Of a stretch of 35,428 bases of DNA, positions 29,834 to 35,428 are shown piece by piece. A program made the position numbers and the translations under genes. This DNA comes from an uncultured Eubacteriales bacterium. Its GTDB lineage: Bacteria > Bacillota > Clostridia > Lachnospirales > Lachnospiraceae. Below the pieces are notes generated by a model that worked only from the letters and a program-made list of their open reading frames with translations, had not been told where the DNA came from and searched no databases. The stretch spans positions 1 through 35,428 of the forward strand of contig OMZX01000018.1 of assembly GCA_900315665.1 (NCBI GenBank). Direction: 5' to 3'. Position 1 is the first letter of the stretch. Every line of letters starts with the position of its first letter.

Positions 29834-30802
29834 ATGCTTCTATTTGAAAATGTTTATAAGTCCTACGGGCACCGGCAGGCACTTGACAATTTCAATCTCC
29901 GTATCCACGACGGTGCGATGTTCGGCCTGATCGGGCCGAATGGCGCAGGGAAGACGACGGTGATCACGCTTCTTGCAGGACTGATTCTTCCGGATCAGGG
30001 TACCATCCGGATCGATGATATGGATGCCGGTGACAGGATTCGGCGTCTTCGGAAACGAATCGGCTATGTGCCGGCGGAATCCGGCATGATCCCGAATCTG
30101 AAGGTTTTCGAGTATATGTCATTTTTCGCAAACTGCTATGATCTGTCCGGTGCGAAGGTTTACCGGCGTATGCAGCAGCTTCTGGATACGGTGGGACTTC
30201 TGGACCGAGGCAATCAGTATGTGGATACGCTTTCACCGGGGCAGCAGAAGAAGCTGTCTCTTGCCCGGGCACTCCTGCAGGATCCGAAATATCTTCTTCT
30301 GGATGAGCCGCTTGCCGGACTTGACCCGCAGAACAGCTATGATTTCCGTCAGGTCATCGCGAATATGGCGGATAGTGGAAAAACAATCGTCATCACCTCA
30401 CACGTTCTTTCAGACATCGCCGATCTTTGCACCGATGTAGGCATTATGGATAAGGGAAAGATCGTGCTGGAGGGCGAGATGGATACGGTGCTTGAAGAAG
30501 TGAATCAGTCTAATCCGATCATCATTTCGATGGAGAGTGGTATGGCCCCGGCGGTCCGGATTCTCCGGGATAATCCGTGCGTTAAATCAGTCAGCATCCG
30601 GAATCGTGAGGTGTTGATCGGCTTTAATGGCACGTCGGACGATGAGACAGCGCTTCTGAGAAGCCTCGTGGAGAAGGGCATCCCGGTGCGTTCCTTCCAT
30701 CGTGAAAAGGGAAATTTCGAAGCGGTGTTTATGAAGCTGACGGGAAATGAAGAGAGGAGGGTGACGTCGTATGAAGCTGAATCCGATTTATCGGAGGGAT
30801 GA
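29834..30802 (+). CDS. ABC transporter ATP-binding protein
   Basis: A 322-residue ATPase of the ABC-2/drug-export class. Walker A GPNGAGKTT (residues about 35-43), Q-loop region IGYVPAESGMIP, signature LSPGQQKKLSLARAL (a LSPGQ variant), Walker B LLLDEPLAGLDP and H-loop ITSHVLSD are all intact, so it should hydrolyse ATP. About 80 C-terminal residues beyond the nucleotide-binding domain resemble the extension of CcmA-type ATPases. AAGGAGG sits before the ATG, 14 bases after the preceding stop. It overlaps the permease gene by 32 bases. Confidence 0.96.
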   Translation: MLLFENVYKSYGHRQALDNFNLRIHDGAMFGLIGPNGAGKTTVITLLAGLILPDQGTIRIDDMDAGDRIRRLRKRIGYVPAESGMIPNLKVFEYMSFFANCYDLSGAKVYRRMQQLLDTVGLLDRGNQYVDTLSPGQQKKLSLARALLQDPKYLLLDEPLAGLDPQNSYDFRQVIANMADSGKTIVITSHVLSDIADLCTDVGIMDKGKIVLEGEMDTVLEEVNQSNPIIISMESGMAPAVRILRDNPCVKSVSIRNREVLIGFNGTSDDETALLRSLVEKGIPVRSFHREKGNFEAVFMKLTGNEERRVTSYEAESDLSEG

Positions 30803-31562
30803 GCTGACAGGAACGCGAAGCCTTTCCCTTCCGCTTCTCATCACCTTGCTCAATGCCGGCCTCTCGATTCTTGTGCTGATCAATCTTTTTTATGTGACAG
30901 CGGACGCGGGTGTGACAGGGGAGATTTCATACGGGAATTTTCTTCGGATCTACTATTATGCTGCCGGAATCGAGTATTTTGCACTTCTCATGATGGCGCC
31001 GGTGCTGACGGCGTCGTCGATTACGCTTGAGAAGGAGCGGAAGACCCTGGGGCTTCTTCTTACGTCGCAGCTATCACCGCGGGAGATTATCCGTGGCAAG
31101 CTTTTCAGCGCACTGAGCCTTCTTTTCGAGACATTTGTGACAGCGCTGCCGATTCTCGCGACGGTGAGTATTTTCGGCGGGGTAACGTGGCTCGAGCTGC
31201 TGGTAGCGGTTCTCGTGACGGCAGTGAGCCTTTTTTATGCGTCATCGGTTGGGATCCTTACGAGTGCGCGGCTTCATACGACGACGTCTGCGACGGCGGC
31301 GGCGTATATCGCGGTGCTGGGGTCGATGGCGGTGTTTTTCTTAGGGCTGTATGCGGCGCGGTTTTTGCCGGCGTATGCGGCGTGGGTGCTGCCGGGGGAG
31401 CTTATGCTGATGGTGGTGCTGTCGTTCGTTTTTCTGGAGATTGCGGAGAGGAGTCTTCTGCCGCGGCGCAGGCATGTCGCTGTTCACGCAGCGCCGCCGG
31501 ATGAGTCGGAACCGGAGGATACCGAGCCTGATGCAACTACGGCACGGGCTTCGAAGAAGTGA
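30771..31562 (+). CDS. ABC-2 type permease
   Basis: A 263-residue permease with six predicted helices and the ABC-2 landmark ITLEKERKTLGLLLTSQLSPREIIRGKL (residues about 83-110), where the coupling helix meets the ATPase. The C-terminal 35 residues are hydrophilic and rich in Pro, Glu and Asp. It pairs with the preceding ATPase, whose gene it overlaps by 32 bases; AGGAGG lies inside the ATPase gene. With the large protein upstream it forms a three-part export or membrane-remodelling system; substrate unknown. It ends the five-gene operon, and a 316-bp palindrome begins 5 bases after its stop. Confidence 0.93.
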   Translation: MKLNPIYRRDELTGTRSLSLPLLITLLNAGLSILVLINLFYVTADAGVTGEISYGNFLRIYYYAAGIEYFALLMMAPVLTASSITLEKERKTLGLLLTSQLSPREIIRGKLFSALSLLFETFVTALPILATVSIFGGVTWLELLVAVLVTAVSLFYASSVGILTSARLHTTTSATAAAYIAVLGSMAVFFLGLYAARFLPAYAAWVLPGELMLMVVLSFVFLEIAERSLLPRRRHVAVHAAPPDESEPEDTEPDATTARASKK

Positions 31563-31567
31563 CGCCG

Positions 31568-31883
31568 AAAACCTGCCTGAACGGGGCACCCCTGTGGCGG
31601 TTCCAGTCGGGCTGAGGGACTCGGAGGGGCACCCTAGCTCACGCTCGAAGGTCTAATCGCTATCCAGCCACGCCGAACTGGGCCGGCCCGATTCTGGAAA
31701 ATTTCTGAAGAAATTTTCCGCCAGCGGGCCTAAAAATCAGGGGCCAGGGTGAGCCCCTGATTTTAACCCTGTCCGTCGTGGCTGGCTAGCGAAGACCTTC
31801 GGCTTTATGTTCGTACGGGTGCCCCTCCGAGTCCCTCAGCCCGACTGGAACCGCCACAGGGGTGCCCCGTTCAGGCAGGTTTT
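31568..31883. repeat. Long palindromic element, copy B (316 bp)
   Basis: This fills most of the 517-base gap before udk. Arms 31568-31634 and 31817-31883 are perfectly complementary over 67 bases, ending in a T-run, so the transcript could end here. Inside are stems around GAAGGTCT / AGACCTTC and CCAGCCACG / CGTGGCTGG, and two hairpins: GGAAAATTTCT/AGAAATTTTCC (31696-31719) and AAAATCAGGGGC/GCCCCTGATTTT (31732-31764). GGGCCGGCCC and GGGCCTA flank the first hairpin, as in the copy at 35288. Its minus strand carries GTACGAACATAAAGCCGAA at the same place as copy A. Confidence 0.9.
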
Positions 31884-31902
31884 TGGCTGTGTTTTGACTG
31901 CG

Positions 31903-31940
31903 AAAGCTGACACCGGGGACGGTTCTCTCTGTCAGCTTTT
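31903..31940. repeat. REP-like hairpin repeat, single copy
   Basis: AAAGCTGACACC at the left, GGGGACGGTTCTCTC core, TGTCAGCTTTT at the right; same family as the copies in the glycan island. It is unpaired here and lies 20 bases after palindrome B. Confidence 0.85.
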
Positions 31941-31985
31941 GACTGGTTTTTGGCAGCGGGACTAGTTATTTCTGCGTGTATAGGA

Positions 31986-32021
31986 TATAATTTCGAACTA
32001 GAATCTGCTGGCGCAGATTCT
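31986..32021 (+). promoter_or_regulatory. udk promoter -10 box and leader hairpin
   Basis: TATAAT (31986-31991) has no good -35. A perfect 9-bp hairpin, AGAATCTGC/GCAGATTCT with loop TGGC (32000-32021), would lie at the very 5' end of the transcript. It may protect the 5' end or regulate; no known riboswitch is recognised. Confidence 0.45.
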
Positions 32022-32079
32022 GTGGAGATGTGTGGTGCTTTTGCCACAATGCGACTGCTTGCGAAAAGAGGAGGGCGGC

Positions 32080-32697
32080 ATGAGCTGTATCATGATCGGG
32101 ATCGCCGGGGGTTCTGGGTCCGGCAAGTCGACGTTTACGAACAGGTTGAAGAAGGAGTTTGGGGATCAGGTTACGGTCATCTATCATGATAACTATTATA
32201 AGTCGAATGATGGTATTCCGTTTGAGATCCGGCAGAAAGAGAATTATGATCATCCGGATGCGTTTGAGACGGATCTTCTGATCACGCATCTGAAGGCGCT
32301 TCGCCGTGGTGAGACGGTGCAGTGTCCGGTCTATGATTATTCGCAGCATAATCGGACGGATCAGACGATCGAGCTGAAGCCGTCCAGGATCATCATCGTC
32401 GAAGGTATCCTGGTGCTTGAGAATCCGGAGCTTCGTTCGCTTTTTGATATCAAGATTTATGTCGAGGCTGATGCGGATGAGCGAATCATCCGCCGTATCA
32501 TCCGTGATGTAAAGGAGCGTGGCCGTCATATCGAAGACATCTCTGACCAGTACCTGACGACAGTAAAGCCAATGCATTACCTCTACGTCGAGCCGACGAA
32601 GGCGCTTGCCGATATCGTAATAAATTCAGGTATGAATGATGTCGCATTCGACCTGATGCGGACGAAGATTCAGAGTCTGCTGGATGCTACTAGCTGA
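32080..32697 (+). CDS. udk: Uridine kinase
   Basis: A 205-residue cytoplasmic kinase that phosphorylates uridine and cytidine with ATP or GTP in pyrimidine salvage. P-loop GIAGGSGSGKST (residues 7-18), YHDNYYKS, ENYDHPDAFETDLL, PVYDYSQHNRT and IVEGILVL are the canonical Udk motifs. Length matches the family. Start: ATG 32080 with GAGGAGGG about 5 bases upstream. An 18-base gap to thrC indicates an operon. Confidence 0.96.
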   Translation: MSCIMIGIAGGSGSGKSTFTNRLKKEFGDQVTVIYHDNYYKSNDGIPFEIRQKENYDHPDAFETDLLITHLKALRRGETVQCPVYDYSQHNRTDQTIELKPSRIIIVEGILVLENPELRSLFDIKIYVEADADERIIRRIIRDVKERGRHIEDISDQYLTTVKPMHYLYVEPTKALADIVINSGMNDVAFDLMRTKIQSLLDATS

Positions 32698-32715
32698 CTG
32701 AAAGGAGACTAAATT

Positions 32716-34215
32716 ATGGTTTATAACAGCACGCGTGGCGGCGAGACGAACCGTACGGCAAGCGAGGCGATCCTGGAGGGGCTCTGCAGTGATGGCGGGC
32801 TTTTCATGCCGGATCATATTCCGACGTTTGAGAGGCCTGTCGTCGAGTTGAAGGACATGAGCTATCAGGAACTCGCGTACGAGGTCATGAAGCTTTACTT
32901 TACGGATTTCACGGAGGAGGAGCTCCGGCACTGTATTGATGCAGCCTATGATGAAAAATTTGACACGAAGCTGATCGCGCCGCTTGTGAAGAAGGACAAT
33001 GCTTACTTCCTGGAGCTTTTCCATGGGAAGACGATTGCCTTTAAGGATATGGCGCTTTCGATTCTGCCGCATCTCATGGTCACGAGTGCGAAGAAGAATA
33101 ACGTCAAGGATAAGATTGTGATTCTGACAGCAACATCTGGTGATACGGGGAAGGCTGCGATGGCGGGCTTCTCTGATGTCTCGGGCACAGAGATCATCGT
33201 GTTCTATCCGTATGGCGGTGTCTCTCGTTTCCAGGAGCTGCAGATGCGGACGGAGCCGGGGTGGAACACGCATGCAGTGGCAATCCGGGGCAATTTCGAT
33301 GATGCGCAGACCGGAGTCAAGCGGATTTTCGGCGATACTGCGTTCCGCGAGCATCTTCGGGAGACTGCCGGTGTGCGGCTGTCCTCTGCAAACTCGATTA
33401 ATATCGGACGTCTGGTGCCGCAGATTGTGTATTATGTTTATTCGTATTGTCAGCTGCTCCGGAGCGGTGAGATTGCACTGGGCGAAGGCATTAACGTATG
33501 TGTACCGACCGGTAATTTCGGCAATATTCTTGCGGCGAAGCTTGCAAAGGAGATGGGGCTTCCGGTGAAGAAGCTGATCTGTGCGTCGAATGAGAACAAG
33601 GTGCTGACGGATTTCTTCGGGACGGGTGTTTATAATCGTGAGCGACCGTTTATTCTGACGACGAGTCCGTCCATGGATATTCTGATTTCGTCGAATCTTG
33701 AGCGGCTTCTGTACTTTACTGTTGATCAAGACACCAAAGAGGTGCAGGCGCTGATGGAGGCATTGGCGGAAAAAGGGGAGTATCGGATCACGGATGGTAT
33801 GCGGGCACACATGCAGGATTTCTATGGTGGCTTCGCGAAGGAAGAGGCGGTGGCCGGGACGATCAAGGCGCTTTTTGATAAGACGGGCTATGTGATCGAT
33901 CCGCACACGGCGGTGGCAAAGACGGTGTATGATGCGTACGTGAAGGAGACCGGCGACATGACAAAGACGGTGATTGCGTCGACGGCGAGTCCCTTTAAGT
34001 TTGCGCCGTCTGTCATCTCGGCGCTCGGCGGCAATGGGAATCTCGATGATGTGTTTGCGGTGATTGATATGCTGTCAGAGAAGGCTGGTGTCAAGGAGCC
34101 GGCTGCTGTCAGCGAGGTCCGCACGGCGCAGATCCGCCACAACACGATCTGCGAGCTCAAGGACATGGAAGATGTGACCGAGGAGTTCTTGATCGAGGAT
34201 CGGGAAAAATTCTGA
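32716..34215 (+). CDS. thrC: Threonine synthase
   Basis: A 499-residue PLP enzyme that converts O-phosphohomoserine to threonine. The PLP lysine is Lys110 in TIAFKDMAL; TATSGDTGKAA and NFGNILAAKLAKEMG bind the cofactor phosphate and substrate. The N-terminus YNSTRGGETNRTASEAILEGL is typical of the longer, yeast/E. coli-type threonine synthases found in clostridia. AAAGGAG precedes the ATG. It appears co-transcribed with udk. No T-box or threonine attenuator was seen upstream. Confidence 0.97.
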   Translation: MVYNSTRGGETNRTASEAILEGLCSDGGLFMPDHIPTFERPVVELKDMSYQELAYEVMKLYFTDFTEEELRHCIDAAYDEKFDTKLIAPLVKKDNAYFLELFHGKTIAFKDMALSILPHLMVTSAKKNNVKDKIVILTATSGDTGKAAMAGFSDVSGTEIIVFYPYGGVSRFQELQMRTEPGWNTHAVAIRGNFDDAQTGVKRIFGDTAFREHLRETAGVRLSSANSINIGRLVPQIVYYVYSYCQLLRSGEIALGEGINVCVPTGNFGNILAAKLAKEMGLPVKKLICASNENKVLTDFFGTGVYNRERPFILTTSPSMDILISSNLERLLYFTVDQDTKEVQALMEALAEKGEYRITDGMRAHMQDFYGGFAKEEAVAGTIKALFDKTGYVIDPHTAVAKTVYDAYVKETGDMTKTVIASTASPFKFAPSVISALGGNGNLDDVFAVIDMLSEKAGVKEPAAVSEVRTAQIRHNTICELKDMEDVTEEFLIEDREKF

Positions 34216-34251
34216 AATCTCAAGGTTTCTATGGTAAATGATGGAAGAGTA

Positions 34252-34260
34252 TGTTAAACT
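34252..34260 (+). promoter_or_regulatory. Possible extended -10 promoter of fba
   Basis: TGTTAAACT (TGn plus TAAACT) lies 48 bases before the fba start in a 93-base AT-rich gap; the -35 region is weak. Confidence 0.4.
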
Positions 34261-34308
34261 ATTCACAGTGTCATTTCAAAAGATATTTTCAATAGGAGGA
34301 TAATATCT

Positions 34309-35175
34309 ATGTTAGTTAATGCTAAGGAAATGCTTGACAAGGCTTTAGCCGGTCATTATGCTGTTCCACAGTTCAATATCAACGATCTCGAGTGGACGAA
34401 GTCGGTACTGACTGCCTGTGAGGAGGAGAAGTCTCCGGTTATTCTCGGTGTATCGATGGGTGCCGGTAAGTATATGGGCGGCTTCAAGACAGTTGCTGCG
34501 ATGGTAAAGGCGATGGATGCTTCGCTTGGTATCACGGTTCCGGTTGCTCTGCATCTTGATCATGGTACCTATGATGGTTCCTATGCATGTATCGAGGCTG
34601 GCTTTACTTCCATCATGTTCGATGGTTCTCACTATGATATCGATGAGAATGTCGAGAAGACGAAGGAGCTGGTTTCTGCTGCGCATCATCTTGGCCTTTC
34701 TATCGAGGCTGAGGTCGGTGGTATCGGCGGCACGGAGGATGGTGTGACGAGCTCCGGTGAGAAGGCAAATCCTGACGACTGTAAGAGAATTGCAGATCTT
34801 GGTGTAGACTTCCTGGCTGCCGGCATTGGCAACATCCATGGTGTTTATCCGCCAGATTGGGAAGGTCTTGATTTTACAGTACTTGCTGCCATCAAGGATA
34901 AGATTGGTGCGGATCTTCCGCTGGTTCTGCATGGTGGTTCCGGTATCCCGGAGGATCAGATCAAGAAGGCGATTTCTCTTGGCGTTTCGAAGATCAATGT
35001 TAACACTGAGCTCCAGATCGTATTTGCAAAGGCTACGAGAGCTTATATCGAGGCTGGCAAGGATCAGCAGGGTAAGGGGTATGATCCTCGTAAGCTGCTG
35101 GCGCCGGGCGCGCAGGCTATCATCGATGAGTGCAAATCCAAGATTGCAGTATTTGGCTGCGCTGGGAAGGCTTGA
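34309..35175 (+). CDS. fba: Class II fructose-1,6-bisphosphate aldolase
   Basis: A 288-residue Zn2+-dependent glycolytic enzyme splitting fructose-1,6-bisphosphate to DHAP and glyceraldehyde-3-phosphate. HLDHGTYD (82-89) supplies the catalytic Asp84 and Zn ligand His85; EAEVGGIGG, GIGNIHGVYP and LVLHGGSGIPE give the other metal and phosphate ligands, and KINVNTELQ completes the family pattern. GGAGG precedes the ATG. Codon use is plainer and AT-richer at third positions than in neighbours (frequent GGT, GTT, CTT), as expected for a highly expressed gene. A strong terminator follows. Confidence 0.97.
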   Translation: MLVNAKEMLDKALAGHYAVPQFNINDLEWTKSVLTACEEEKSPVILGVSMGAGKYMGGFKTVAAMVKAMDASLGITVPVALHLDHGTYDGSYACIEAGFTSIMFDGSHYDIDENVEKTKELVSAAHHLGLSIEAEVGGIGGTEDGVTSSGEKANPDDCKRIADLGVDFLAAGIGNIHGVYPPDWEGLDFTVLAAIKDKIGADLPLVLHGGSGIPEDQIKKAISLGVSKINVNTELQIVFAKATRAYIEAGKDQQGKGYDPRKLLAPGAQAIIDECKSKIAVFGCAGKA

Positions 35176-35201
35176 TTCAATTTTATATTTTGGTGTTTAC
35201 G

Positions 35202-35230
35202 CCGCCGCGGGTTCCCGCGGCGGTTTTTTT
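35202..35230 (+). terminator. Intrinsic terminator of fba
   Basis: CCGCCGCGG (35202-35210) and CCGCGGCGG (35215-35223) form a perfect 9-bp GC stem with loop GTTC, followed by seven T. Confidence 0.92.
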
Positions 35231-35287
35231 GTTGTGTGGGGCTTTCGTGGGAAGGTTGTGAAGCCGTGGAGGTTTGCCGTCGGGGTC

Positions 35288-35428
35288 GGAGGGGCACGCT
35301 CCTCACTGCTCGAAAGTCCTAGCGCTATTCGGGTGCTCCAGTCGGGCCGGCCCAATTCAGGAAAAGCCTTGAAGGGGCTTTTCCTTCAATGGGCCTAGAA
35401 AATCCGGGGTTGTAACCCGGATTTTCTA
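35288..35428. repeat. Long palindromic element, copy C, cut by the window edge
   Basis: It begins GGAGGGGCAC, then CTCCTCACTGCTCGAAAGTC and CTAGCGCTA, nearly identical to the minus strand of copy A. Next come GGGCCGGCCC, a hairpin AGGAAAAGCC/GGCTTTTCCT, GGGCCTA, and a hairpin GAAAATCCGGG/CCCGGATTTTC, in the order of copy B. The right arm lies outside the window. Confidence 0.8.

Noticed and set aside
29834-30802. LSPGQ signature as evidence of a non-functional ATPase
   Set aside because: LSPGQ is a common working variant of LSGGQ and all other catalytic motifs are intact.
31187-31504. Gly/Ala/Val-rich frame inside the ABC permease gene
   Set aside because: A frame-shifted reading of a codon-biased gene; low complexity and no own start signals.
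32626-33906. Long minus-strand open frame opposite thrC
   Set aside because: It is antisense to a clear threonine synthase, has a composition typical of a shadow frame (Arg, His and Ile rich) and no ribosome binding site.

Overview
This window looks like the chromosome of a clostridial Firmicute, most likely a Lachnospiraceae-type gut or oral anaerobe. This rests on family resemblance of the proteins (MgtE, a VanR/VanS-like two-component pair, class II fructose-bisphosphate aldolase, P-protein PheA, the CobW-like GTPase), strong GGAGG ribosome binding sites, frequent TTG starts and intergenic hairpin repeats. Most genes are moderately GC-rich. The first 2 kb is visibly AT-richer and looks acquired. 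No rRNA, tRNA, CRISPR array, insertion sequence or transposase gene was seen.

Layout. (1) 1-2046: an antitoxin-like small gene and, divergently, an archaeal-type AAA ATPase. (2) 2051-3710: mgtE on the minus strand with a leader of about 234 nt that holds a 20-codon upstream ORF and a hairpin hiding the mgtE ribosome binding site. (3) 3755-18096: a cell-surface glycan island. It has a GT8 enzyme, six GT2 enzymes (one on the opposite strand), two MOP-type flippases, a DegT sugar aminotransferase next to an ATP-grasp ligase, a DPM1-like GT2, a DUF2304 protein and an acyltransferase-3. It is interrupted by REP-like inverted hairpin pairs and closed by a terminator. (4) 18168-24325: a CobW-like GTPase, a second acyltransferase on the minus strand, a DUF2142 membrane protein, an ABC-2 polysaccharide export permease without its ATPase, and plsC. 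(5) pheA follows plsC directly. (6) 25491-31562: a five-gene operon of response regulator, histidine kinase, a large secreted/membrane protein, ABC ATPase and ABC permease. (7) 32080-35230: udk, thrC and fba, ending in a strong terminator.

How they work together. Region 3 can supply an amino sugar (DegT), possibly ligate something to it (ATP-grasp), assemble an oligosaccharide on a lipid carrier (GT2/GT8), acylate it and flip it (two MOP proteins). No priming transferase and no clear Wzy polymerase was recognised. Region 5-6 looks like a stimulus-sensing kinase driving an ABC system with a GldG-like accessory protein.

The most unusual signals are non-coding. A family of long palindromes (22369-22575, 31568-31883, and one cut by the right edge from 35288) shares conserved internal blocks, while its hairpin stems differ in sequence between copies yet still pair. 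The mgtE leader can form two mutually exclusive pairings that would link translation of the small upstream ORF to mgtE translation.
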